This document shows positions 47,139 through 58,740 of a DNA stretch of 64,000 nt, piece by piece. Origin of the DNA: Euonymus europaeus. Taxonomy: Eukaryota; Streptophyta; Magnoliopsida; Celastrales; Celastraceae. Position 1 is the first letter of the stretch. Each line of letters begins with the position of its first letter. The position numbers and the translations under genes were made by a program. The stretch spans positions 1,116,001 through 1,180,000 of the forward strand of contig CAUZKV010000008.1 in the NCBI GenBank assembly GCA_963580455.1, given 5' to 3'. The notes beneath the pieces were generated by a model, which saw nothing but the letters and a program-made list of their open reading frames with translations, did no database searches and was not told where the DNA came from.

Positions 47139-49564
47139 TTCGATAATTTTTAGCTTGATTTCACACTACTTTTCGAGCTCTACAATCCTAGGATTTCGGA
47201 TTTCGATTTCAGAACTCGTGGCTAGTTGGTCTCGTTTCACCTAGTTAGCCGCGAAATGAGGTTTCTTTACGTAAACGGTTTTATGAATATCCGTTGACTC
47301 CGAGTTCTGAATTCGGTGATTTTTAGCTTGATTTCACACTAATTTTCGAGCTCTACGATCCTGGTGTTTCGGATTTTGATTTCAGAACTCGTGGCTAGTT
47401 GGTCTCGTTTCACCTAGTTAGCCGCGAAATGTGGTTTCTTTACGTTAACGGTTTTATGAATATCCGTTGACTCAGAGTTCTGAATTCGGTGATTTTTGGC
47501 TTGATTTCACACTTTTTTTCGAGCTCTACGATCCTGGTGTTTCGGATTTTGATTTCAGAACTCGTGTCTAGTTGGTCTCGTTTCACCTAGATAGCCGCGA
47601 AATGTGGTTTCTTTACGTAAACAGTTTTATGAATATCCGTTGACTCCGAGTTCTGAATTCGGTGATTTTTAGCTTGATTTCACACTACTTTTCAAGCTCT
47701 ACAATCCTGGCGTTTCGGATTTTGATTTCAGAACTTGTGGCTAGTTGGTCTCGTTTCACCTAGTTAGCCGCGAAATGTGGTTTCTTTACGTAAACGGTTT
47801 TGTGAATATCCGTTGACTCCGAGTTCTGAATTCGGTGATTTTTAGCTTGATTTCATTCACACTAATTTTCGAGCTCTACGATCCTGGAATTTCGGATTTT
47901 GATTTCAGAACTCGTGGCTAGTTGGTCTCGTTTCACCTAGTTAGCCGCGAAATGTGGTTTCTTTACGTAAACGGTTTTAGGAATATCCGTTGACTCCGAG
48001 TTCTGAATTCGGTGATTTTTAGCTTGATTTCACACTACTTTTTGAGCTCTACAATCCGAGCATTTCAGATTTTGATTTCAGAACTCGTGGCTAGTAGGTC
48101 TCGTTTCACCTAGTTAGCCGCGAAATGTGGTTTCTTTACGTAAACGGTTTTATGAATATCTGTTGACTCCGAGTTCTGAATTCGGTGATTTTTAGCTTGA
48201 TTTCACACTACTTTTCGAGCTCTACGATTCTAGCATTTCGGATTTTGATTTCAGAACTCGTGGCTAGTTGGTCTCGTTTCACCTAGTTAGCCGCGAAATA
48301 TGGTTTCTTTACGTAAACGGTTTTATGAATATCCGTTGACTCCGAGTTTTGAATTCGGTGATTTTTAGCTTGATTTCACACTACTTTTCGAGCTCTACGA
48401 TCCTGGCGTTTCGGATTTTGATTTCAGAACTCGTGGCTAGTTGGTCTCGTTTCACCTAGTTAGCCGCGAAATGTGGTTTCTTTACGTAAACGGTTTTAGG
48501 AATATCCGTTGACTCCGAGTTCTGAATTCGGTGATTTTTAGATTGATTTCACACTACTGTTCGAGCTCTACAATCCTGGCATTTCGCATTTTTATTTCTG
48601 AACTCGTGGCTAGTAGGTCTCGTTTCACCTAGTTAGCCGCGAAATGTGGTTTCTTTACGTAAACGGTTTTATGAATATCCGTTGACTCCGAGTTCTGAAT
48701 TCGGTGATTTTTAGCTTGATTTCACACTACTTTTCGAGCTCTACAATCCTGGCTTTTCGGATTTTGATTTCAGAACTCGTGGCTAGTAGGTCTCGTTTCA
48801 CCTAGTTAGCCACGAAATATGGTTTCTTTACGTAAACGGTTTTAGGAATATCCGTTGACTCCGAGTTCTGAATTCGGTGATTTTTAGCTTGATTTCACAG
48901 TACTTTTCGAGCTCTACGATCCCGGCGTTTCGGATTTTGATTTCAGAACTCGTGGCTAGTTGGTCTCGTTTCACCTATTTAGCCGCGAAATGTTGTTTCT
49001 TTACGTAAACGGTTTTAGGAATATCCATTGACTCCGAGAACTGAATTCGGTGATTTTTAGCTTGATTTCACACTACTTTTCAAGCTCTACAATCCTGGTA
49101 TTTCGGATTTTGATTTCAGAACTCGTGGCTATTAGGTCTCGTTTCACCTAGTTAGCCGCGAAATGTGGTTTCTTTACGTAAACGGTTTTATGAATATTCG
49201 TTGACTCCGAGTTCTGAATTCGGTTATTTTTAGCTTGATTTCACACTACTTTTCAAGCTCTACCATCCCGGCGTTTCGGATTTTGATTTCAGAACTCGTG
49301 GCTAGTTGGTCTCGTTTCACCTATTTAGCCGCGAAATGTGGTTTCTTTACGTAAACAGTTTTAGGAATATTCGTTGACTCCGAGTTCTGAATTCGGTTAT
49401 TTTTAGCTTGATTTCACACTAATTTTCGAGCTCTACGATCCTGGCGTTTCAGATTTTGATTTCAGAACTCGTGGCTAGTAGGTCTCGTTTCACCTAGTTA
49501 GCCGCGAAATGTGGTTTCTTTACGTAAACGGTTTTATGAATATCCGTTGACTCTGAGTTCTGAA
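47139..49564 (+). repeat. HOR unit, 14 monomers plus a 4-base insertion
   Basis: TTCGATAATT at 47139 and 49565 is 2426 bases apart (14 x 173 + 4). The ACTTTTTTTC variant at 47511 recurs at 49937 with the same offset. The unit contains ACGTTAACGG, ACTCAGAGTTC, GTGTCTAGTTGG and CTAGATAGCC monomers, and the 4-base insertion at 47855. Confidence 0.85.
47855..47858 (+). other. 4-base insertion (TTCA duplication) in one monomer type
   Basis: GATTTCACAC has become GATTTCATTCACAC by tandem duplication of TTCA. The monomer is 177 bases long. The only other copy is at 50281, 2426 bases downstream, in the homologous monomer of the next HOR unit. It serves as a rare natural tag for inheritance by duplication. 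Confidence 0.95.
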
Positions 49565-50779
49565 TTCGATAATTTTTAGCTTGATTTCACACTACTTTTC
49601 GAGCTCTACAATCCTAGGATTTCGGATTTCGATTTCAGAACTCGTGGCTAGTTGGTCTCGTTTCACCTAGTTAGCCGCGAAATGAGGTTTCTTTACGTAA
49701 ACGGTTTTATGAATATCCGTTGACTCCGAGTTCTGAATTCGGTGATTTTTAGCTTGATTTCACACTAATTTTCGAGCTCTACGATCCTGGTGTTTCTGAT
49801 TTTGATTTCAGAACTCGTGGCTAGTTGGTCTCGTTTCACCTAGTTAGCCGCGAAATGTGGTTTCTTTACGTTAACGGTTTTATGAATATCCGTTGACTCA
49901 GAGTTCTGAATTCGGTGATTTTTGGCTTGATTTCACACTTTTTTTCGAGCTCTACGATCCTGGTGTTTCGGATTTTGATTTCAGAACTCGTGTCTAGTTG
50001 GTCTCGTTTCACCTAGATAGCCGCGAAATGTGGTTTCTTTACGTAAACAGTTTTATGAATATGCGTTGACTCCGAGTTCTGAATTCGGTGATTTTTAGCT
50101 TGATTTCACACTACTTTTCAAGCTCTACAATCCTGGCGTTTCGGATTTTGATTTCAGAACTCGTGGCTAGTTGGTCTCGTTTCACCTAGTTAGCCGCGAA
50201 ATGTGGTTTCTTTACGTAAACGGTTTTATGAATATCCGTTGACTCCGAGTTCTGAATTCGGTGATTTTTAGCTTGATTTCATTCACACTAATTTTCGAGC
50301 TCTACGATCCTGGAATTTCGGATTTTGATTTCAGAACTCGTGGCTAGTTGGTCTCGTTTCACCTAGTTAGCCGCGAAATGTGGTTTCTTTACGTAAACGG
50401 TTTTAGGAATATCCGTTGACTCCGAGTTCTGAATTCGGTGATTTTTAGCTTGATTTCACACTACTTTTTGAGCTCTACAATCCGGGCATTTCAGATTTTG
50501 ATTTCAGAACTCGTGGCTAGTAGGTCTCGTTTCACCTAGTTAGCCGCGAAATGTGGTTTCTTTACGTAAACGGTTTTATGAATATCTGTTGACTCCGAGT
50601 TCTGAATTCGGTGATTTTTAGCTTGATTTCACACTACTTTTCGAGCTCTACGATTCTAGCATTTCGGATTTTGATTTCAGAACTCGTGGCTAGTTGGTCT
50701 CGTTTCACCTAGTTAGCCGCGAAATGTGGTTTCTTTACGTAAACGGTTTTATGAATATCCGTTGACTCTGAGTTCTGAA
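49565..50779 (+). repeat. HOR unit, 7 monomers plus the 4-base insertion
   Basis: TTCGATAATT at 49565 and 50780 is 1215 bases apart (7 x 173 + 4). The order of ACGTTAACGG, GTGTCTAGTTGG, CAAGCTC, insertion-bearing and CCGGGCATTTCAG monomers copies the first part of the preceding 14-mer. The second TTCA insertion lies at 50281-50284. Confidence 0.85.
50281..50284 (+). other. 4-base insertion (TTCA duplication), second copy
   Basis: The same GATTTCATTCACAC variant as at 47855, followed by the same CTAATTTTCG and CCTGGAATTTCGG. The corresponding monomer of the next unit, near 51840, has the ordinary GATTTCACAC. That copy therefore came from an uninserted lineage or lost the insertion. Confidence 0.95.
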
Positions 50780-51151
50780 TTCGATAATTTTTAGCTTGAT
50801 TTCACACTACTTTTCGAGCTCTACAATCCTAGGATTTCGGATTTCGATTTCAGAACTCGTGGCTAGTTGGTCTCGTTTCACCTAGTTAGCCGCGAAATGA
50901 GGTTTCTTTACGTAAACGGTTTTATGAATATCCGTTGACTCCGAGTTCTGAATTCGGTGATTTTTAGCTTGATTTCACACTAATTTTCGAGCTCTACGAT
51001 CCTGCTGTTTCTGATTTTGATTTCAGAACTCGTGGCTAGTTGGTCTCGTTTCACCTAGTTAGCCGCGAAATGTGGTTTCTTTACGTTAACGGTTTTATGA
51101 ATATCCGTTGACTCAGAGTTCTGAATTCGGTGATTTTTGGCTTGATTTCAC

Positions 51152-51843
51152 ACTTTTTTTCGAGCTCTACGATCCTGGTGTTTCGGATTTTGATTTCAGA
51201 ACTCGTGTCTAGTTGGTCTCGTTTCACCTAGATAGCCGCGAAATGTGGTTTCTTTACGTAAACAGTTTTATGAATATCCGTTGACTCCGAGTTCTGAATT
51301 CGGTGATTTTTAGCTTGATTTCACACTAATTTTCGAGCTCTACGATCCTGGTGTTTCGGATTTTGATTTCAGAACTCGTGGCTAGTTGGTCTCGTTTCAC
51401 CTAGTTAGCCGCGAAATGTGGTTTCTTTACGTTAACGGTTTTATGAATATCCGTTGACTCCGAGTTCTGAATTCGGTGATTTTTGGCTTGATTTCACACT
51501 TTTTTTCGAGCTCTACGATCCTGGTGTTTCGGATTTTGATTTCAGAACTCGTGTCTAGTTGGTCTCGTTTCACCTAGATAGCCGCGAAATGTGGTTTCTT
51601 TACGTAAACAGTTTTATGAATATCCGTTGACTCCGAGTTCTGAATTCGGTGATTTTTAGCTTGATTTCACACTACTTTTCAAGCTCTACAATCCTGGCGT
51701 TTCGGATTTTGATTTCAGAACTTGTGGCTAGTTGGTCTCGTTTCACCTAGTTAGCCGCGAAATGTGGTTTCTTTACGTAAACGGTTTTATGAATATCCGT
51801 TGACTCCGAGTTCTGAATTCGGTGATTTTTAGCTTGATTTCAC
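51152..51843 (+). repeat. 2-monomer tandem duplication
   Basis: ACTTTTTTTCGAGC occurs at 51152 and 51498, 346 bases (2 x 173) apart. Each is preceded by ACGTTAACGG and followed by GTGTCTAGTTGG, CTAGATAGCC and AAACAGTTTT. The second copy lacks the CTCAGAG change of the first and reads CTCCGAG. Confidence 0.8.
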
Positions 51844-52139
51844 ACTAATTTTCGAGCTCTACGATCCTGGAATTTCGGATTTTGATTTCAGAACTCGTGG
51901 CTAGTTGGTCTCGTTTCACCTAGTTAGCCGCGAAATGTGGTTTCTTTACGTAAACGGTTTTAGGAATATCCGTTGACTACGAGTTCTGAATTCGGTGATT
52001 TTTAGCTTGATTTCACACTACTTTTTGAGCTCTACAATCCGGGCATTTCAGATTTTGATTTCAGAACTCGTGGCTAGTAGGTCTCGTTTCACCTAGTTAG
52101 CCGCGAAATGTGGTTTCTTTACGTAAACGGTTTTATGAA

Positions 52140-53879
52140 TATTCGTTGACTCCGAGTTCTGAATTCGGTGATTTTTAGCTTGATTTCACACTACTTTTCG
52201 AGCTCTACAATCCTGGCCTTTCGGATTTTGATTTCAGAACTCGTGGCTAGTAGGTCTCGTTTCACCTAGTTAGCCGCGAAATTTGGTTTCTTTACGTAAA
52301 CGGTTTTAGGAATATCCATTGACTCCGAGTTCTGAATTCGGTGATTTTTAGCTTGATTTCACACTACTTTTCGAGCTCTACAATCCTGGCTTTTCGGATT
52401 TTGATTTCAGAACTCGTGGCTAGTAGGTCTCGTTTCACCTAGTTAGCCGCGAAATGTGGTTTCTTTACGTAAACGGTTTCATGAATATCCGTTGACTCCG
52501 AGTTCTGAATTCGGTGATTTTTAGCTTGATTTCACACTACTTTTCGAGCTCTACAATCCTGGCTTTTCGGATTTTGATTTCAGAACTCGTGGCTATTAGG
52601 TCTCGTTTCACCTAGTTAGCCGCGAAATGTGGTTTCTTTACGTAAACGGTTTTATGAATATTCGTTGACTCCGAGTTCTGAATTCGGTGATTTTTAGCTT
52701 GATTTCACACTACTTTTCGAGCTCTACAATCCTGGCCTTTCGGATTTTGATTTCAGAACTCGTGGCTAGTAGGTCTCGTTTCACCTAGTTAGCCGCGAAA
52801 TTTGGTTTCTTTACGTAAACGGTTTTAGGAATATCCATTGACTCCGAGTTCTGAATTCGGTGATTTTTAGCTTGATTTCACACTACTTTTCGAGCTCTAC
52901 AATCCTGGCATTTCGGATTTTAATTTCAGAACTCGTGGCTAGTAGGTCTCGTTTCACCTAGTTAGCCGCGAAATATGGTTTCTTTACGTAAACGGTTTCA
53001 TGAATATCCGTTGACTCCGAGTTCTGAATTCGGTGATTTTTCGCTTGATTTCACAGTACTTTTCGAGCTCTACGATTCTAGCATTTCGGATTTTGATTTC
53101 AGAACTCGTGGCTAGTTGGTCTCGTTTCACCTAGTTAGCCGCGAAATATGGTTTCTTTACGTAAACGGTTTTATGAATATCCGTTGACTCCGAGTTTTGA
53201 ATTCGGTGATTTTTAGCTTGATTTCACACTACTTTTCGAGCTCTACGATCCTGGCGTTTCGGATTTTGATTTCAGAACTCGTGGCTAGTTGGTCTCGTTT
53301 CACCTAGTTAGCCGCGAAATGTGGTTTCTTTACGTAAACGGTTTTAGGAATATCCGTTGACTCCGAGTTCTGAATTCGGTGATTTTTAGATTGATTTCAC
53401 ACTACTGTTCGAGCTCTACAATCCTGGCATTTCGCATTTTTATTTCTGAACTCGTGGCTAGTAGGTCTCGTTTCACCTAGTTAGCCGCGAAATGTGGTTT
53501 CTTTACGTAAACGGTTTTATGAATATCCGTTGACTCCGAGTTCTGAATTCGGTGATTTTTAGCTTGATTTCACACTACTTTTCGAGCTCTACAATCCTGG
53601 CTTTTCGGATTTTGATTTCAGAACTCGTGGCTAGTAGGTCTCGTTTCACCTAGTTAGCCACGAAATATGGTTTCTTTACGTAAACGGTTTTAGGAATATC
53701 CGTTGACTCCGAGTTCTGAATTCGGTGATTTTTAGCTTGATTTCACAGTACTTTTCGAGCTCTACGATCCTGGCGTTTCGGATTTTGATTTCAGAACTCG
53801 TGGCTAGTAGGTCTCGTTTCACCTAGTTAGCCGCGAAATGTGGTTTCTTTACGTAAACGGTTTTATGAATATCCGTTGA
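52140..53879 (+). repeat. Mixed block with 3- and 9-monomer steps
   Basis: The CGAAATTTGG monomer (paired with ATCCATTGAC) lies at 52281, 52800 and 54357, 3 and 9 monomers apart. It is preceded each time by a GCCTTTCGG monomer with ATTCGTTGAC. The stretch 53070-53760 copies 48230-48920: the very rare TTAGATTGATTTC / CTACTGTTCG / CGCATTTTTATTTCTG monomer at 48541 recurs at 53389, 4848 bases (28 x 173 + 4) away. Confidence 0.75.
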
Positions 53880-54917
53880 CTCTGAGTTCTGAATTCGGTG
53901 ATTTTTAGCTTGATTTCACACTACTTTTCGAGCTCTACAATCCTGGCTTTTCGGATTTTGATTTCAGAACTCGTGGCTAGTAGGTCTCGTTTCACCTAGT
54001 TAGCCGCGAAATGTGGTTTCTTTACGTAAACGGTTTCATGAATATCCGTTGACTCCGAGTTCTGAATTCGGTGATTTTTAGCTTGATTTCACACTACTTT
54101 TCGAGCTCTACAATCCTGGCTTTTCGGATTTTGATTTCAGAACTCGTGGCTATTAGGTCTCGTTTCACCTAGTTAGCCGCGAAATGTGGTTTCTTTACGT
54201 AAACGGTTTTATGAATATTCGTTGACTCCGAGTTCTGAATTCGGTGATTTTTAGCTTGATTTCACACTACTTTTCGAGCTCTACAATCCTGGCCTTTCGG
54301 ATTTTGATTTCAGAACTCGTGGCTAGTAGGTCTCGTTTCACCTAGTTAGCCGCGAAATTTGGTTTCTTTACGTAAACGGTTTTAGGAATATCCATTGACT
54401 CCGAGTTCTGAATTCGGTGATTTTTAGCTTGATTTCACACTACTTTTCGAGCTCTACAATCCTGGCATTTTGGATTTTTATTTCAGAACTCGTGGCTAGT
54501 AGGTCTCGTTTCACCTAGTTAGCCGCGAAATGTGTTTTCTTTACGTAAACGGTTTTATGAATATCCGTTGACTCCGAGTTCTGAATTCGGTGATTTTTCG
54601 CTTGATTTCACAGTACTTTTCGAGCTCTACAATCCTGGCTTTTCGGATTTTGATTTCAGAACTCGTGGCTAGTAGGTCTCGTTTCACCTAGTTAGCCGCG
54701 AAATGTGGTTTCTTTACGAAAACGGTTTTAGGAATATCCGTTGACTCCGACTTCTGAATTCGGTGATTTTTAGCTTGATTTCACACTACTTTTCGAGCTC
54801 TACGATCCTGGCATTTCGGATTTTGATTTCAGAACTCGTGGCTAGTGGGTCTCGTTTCACCTAGTTAGCCGCGAAATGTGGTTTCTTTACGTAAACGGTT
54901 TTATGAATATCCGTTGA
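53880..54917 (+). repeat. 6-monomer tandem HOR, copy 1
   Basis: CTCTGAG at 53880, 54918 and 55956 gives a 1038-base step (6 x 173). The unit includes GCCTTTCGG, AAATTTGG, CATTTTGGATTTTTATT with GTGTTTTC, TTTCGCTTGATTTCACAGTAC, and ACGAAAACGG with GACTTCTG. Confidence 0.9.
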
Positions 54918-55955
54918 CTCTGAGTTCTGAATTCGGTGATTTTTAGCTTGATTTCACACTACTTTTCGAGCTCTACAATCCTGGCTTTTCGGATTTTGAT
55001 TTCAGAACTCGTGGCTAGTAGGTCTCGTTTCACCTAGTTAGCCGCGAAATGTGGTTTCTTTACGTAAACGGTTTCATGAATATCCGTTGACTCCGAGTTC
55101 TGAATTCGGTGATTTTTAGCTTGATTTCACACTACTTTTCGAGCTCTACAATCCTGGCTTTTCGGATTTTGATTTCAGAACTCGTGGCTATTAGGTCTCG
55201 TTTCACCTAGTTAGCCGCGAAATGTGGTTTCTTTACGTAAACGGTTTTATGAATATTCGTTGACTCCGAGTTCTGAATTCGGTGATTTTTAGCTTGATTT
55301 CACACTACTTTTCGAGCTCTACAATCCTGGCCTTTCGGATTTTGATTTCAGAACTCGTGGCTAGTAGGTCTCGTTTCACCTAGTTAGCCGCGAAATTTGG
55401 TTTCTTTACGTAAACGGTTTTAGGAATATCCATTGACTCCGAGTTCTGAATTCGGTGATTTTTAGCTTGATTTCACACTACTTTTCGAGCTCTACAATCC
55501 TGGCATTTTGGATTTTTATTTCAGAACTCGTGGCTAGTAGGTCTCGTTTCACCTAGTTAGCCGCGAAATGTGTTTTCTTTACGTAAACGGTTTTATGAAT
55601 ATCCGTTGACTCCGAGTTCTGAATTCGGTGATTTTTCGCTTGATTTCACAGTACTTTTCGAGCTCTACAATCCTGGCTTTTCGGATTTTGATTTCAGAAC
55701 TCGTGGCTAGTAGGTCTCGTTTCACCTAGTTAGCCGCGAAATGTGGTTTCTTTACGAAAACGGTTTTAGGAATATCCGTTGACTCCGACTTCTGAATTCG
55801 GTGATTTTTAGCTTGATTTCACACTACTTTTCGAGCTCTACGATCCTGGCATTTCGGATTTTGATTTCAGAACTCGTGGCTAGTGGGTCTCGTTTCACCT
55901 AGTTAGCCGCGAAATGTGGTTTCTTTACGTAAACGGTTTTATGAATATCCGTTGA
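54918..55955 (+). repeat. 6-monomer tandem HOR, copy 2
   Basis: An apparently near-identical repeat of the previous 1038 bases, including the rare ACGAAAACGG, GACTTCTG and TAGTGGGTCTCG. After 55956 the array changes to TTCTAAATTCGG with CGAGCTCCAC. The high identity marks this as one of the youngest duplications in the window. Confidence 0.9.
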
Positions 55956-58740
55956 CTCTGAGTTCTAAATTCGGTGATTTTTAGCTTGATTTCACACTAC
56001 TTTTCGAGCTCCACAATCCTGGCCTTTCGGATTTTGATTTCAGAACTCGTGGCTAGTAGGTCTCGTTTCACCTAGTTAGCCGCGAAATGTGGTTTCTTTA
56101 CGTAAATGGTTTCATGAATATCCGTTGACTCCGAGTTCTGAATTCGGTGATTTTTAGCTTGATTACACACTACTTTTCGAGCTCTACCATCCCGGCGTTT
56201 CGGATTTTGATTTCAGAACTCGTGGCTAGTTGGTCTCGTTTCACCTATTTAGCCGCGAAATGTGGTTTCTTTACGTAAACGGTTTTAGGAATATCCGTTG
56301 ACTCCGAGTTCTGAATTCGGTGATTTTTAGCTTGATTTCACACTATTTTTCGAGCTCTACAATCCTGGGGTTTCGGATTTTGATTTCACAACTCGTGGCT
56401 ATTAGGTCTCGTTTCACCTAGTTAGCCGCGAAATGTGGTTTCTTTACGTAAACGGTTTTATGAATATTCGTTGACTCCAAGTTCTGAATTCGGTGATTTT
56501 TAGCTTGATTTCACACTACTTTTCGAGCTCTACAATCTTGGCGTTTCGGATTTTGATTTCAGAACTCGTGGCTAGTAGGTCTCGTTTCACCTAGTTAGCC
56601 GCGAAATGTGGTTTCTTTACGTATACGGTTTTAGGAATATCCGTTGACTCCGAGTTCTGAATTCGGTGATTTTTAGCTTGCTTTCACACTACTTTTCGAG
56701 CTCTACAATCCTGGCATTTCGGATTTTTATTTCAGAACTCGTGGCTAGTAGGTCTCGTTTCACCTAGTTAGCCGCGAAATGTGGTTTCTTTACGTAAACG
56801 GTTTTAGGAATATCCGGTGACTCCGAGTTCTGAATTCGGTGATTTTTAGCTTGATTTCACACTACTTTTCGAGCTCTACGATCCTGGCGTTTCGGATTTT
56901 GATTTCAGAACTCGTGGCTAGTAGGTCTCGTTTCACCTAGTTAGCCGCGAAATGTGGTTTCTTTACGTAAATGGTTTTATGAATATCCGTTGACTCCGAG
57001 TTCTGAATTCGGTGATTTTTAGCTTGATTTCACACTACTTTTCGAGCTCTACAATCCTGGTTTTTCGGATTTTGATTTCAGAACTCGTGGCTAGTAGGTC
57101 TCGTTTCACCTAGTTAGCCGCGAAATGTGGTTTCTTTACGTAAACGGTTTTAGGAATATCCGTTGACTCCGAGTTCTGAATTCGGTGATTTTTAGCTTTA
57201 TTTCACACTACTTTTCGAGCTCTACGATCCTGGTGTTTCGGATTTTGATTTCAGAACTCGTGGCTAGTAGGTCTCGTTTCACCTAGTTAGCCGCGAAATG
57301 TGGTTTCTTTACGTAAACGTCTTTATGAATATCCGTTGACTCTGAGTTCTGAATTCGGTGATTTTTAGCTTGATTTCACACTACTTTTCGAGCTCTACAA
57401 TCCTGGCTTTTCGGATTTTGATTTCAGAGCTCGTGGCTAGTAGGTCTCGTTTCACCTAGTTAGCCGCGAAATGTGGTTTCTTTACGTAAACGGTTTCATG
57501 AATATCCGTTGACTCCGAGTTCTGAATTCGGTGATTTTTAGCTTGATTTCACACTACTTTTCGAGCTCTACAATCCTGGCATTTCGGATTTTAATTTCAG
57601 AACTCGTGGCTAGTAGGTCTCGTTTCACCTAGTTAGCCGCGAAATGTGGTTTCTTTATGTAAACGGTTTTATGAATATCCGTTGACTCTGAGTTCTGAAT
57701 TCGGTGATTTTTAGCTTGATTTCACACTACTTTTCGAGCTCTACAATCCTGGCTTTTCGGATTTTGATTTCAGAGCTCGTGGCTAGTAGGTCTCGTTTCA
57801 CCTAGTTAGCCGCGAAATGTGGTTTCTTTACGTAAACGGTTTTATGAATATCCGTTGACTCTGAGTTCTGAATTCGGTGATTTTTAGCTTGATTTCACAC
57901 TACTTTTCAAGCTCTACAATCCTGGCATTTTGGATTTTTATTTCAGAACTCGTGGCCAGTAGGTCTCGTTTCACCTAGTTAGCCGCGAAATGTGTTTTCT
58001 TTACGTAAACGGTTTTATGAATATCCGTTGACTCCGAGTTCTGAATTCGGTGATTTTTAGCTTGAATTCACACTACTTTTCGAGCTCTACGATCCTGGTG
58101 TTTCGGATTATGATTTCAGAACTCGTGGCTAGTAGGACTCGTTTCACCTAGTTAGCCGCGAAATGTGGTTTCTTTACGTATACGGTTTTAGGAATATCCG
58201 TTGACTCCGAGTTCTGAATTTGGTGATTTTTAGCTTGCTTTCACACTACTTTTCGAGCTCTACAATCCTGGCATTTCGGATTTTTATTTCAGAACTCGTG
58301 GCTAGTAGGTCTTGTTTCACCTAGTTAGCCGCGAAATGTGGTTTCTTTACGTAAACGGTTTTATGAATATCCGTTGACTCCGAGTTCTGAATTCGGTGAT
58401 TTTTAGCTTGATTTCACACTACTTTTCGAGCTCTACAATCCTGGCTTTTCGGATTTTGATTTCAGAACTCGTGGCTAGTAGGTCTCGTTTCACCTAGTTA
58501 GCCGCGAAATGTTGTTTCTTTACGTAAACGGTTTTAGGAATATCCGTTGACTCCGAGTTCTGAATTCGGTGATTTTTAGCTTGATTTCACACTACTTTTC
58601 GAGCTCCACGATCCTGGCGTTTCGGATTTTGATTTCAGAACTCGTGGCTAGTTGGTCTCGTTTCACCTATTTGGCCGCAAAATGTGGTTTCTTTACGTAA
58701 ATGGTTTTAGGAATATCCGTTGACTCCGAGTTCTGAATTC
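55956..58740 (+). repeat. Satellite segment that donates parts to the 13/16-monomer HORs
   Basis: This contains the GATTACACAC / CTACCATCCCGG monomer near 56164 followed by CACCTATTTAGCC with TTTTAGGAAT. It also holds GTATACGG with GCTTGCTTTCAC (near 56620 and 58185), CAGAGCTCG, and the GTGGCCAGTAGG monomer at 57954. The last marker recurs at 60722 and 63490, each 2768 bases (16 x 173) apart. Confidence 0.75.
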
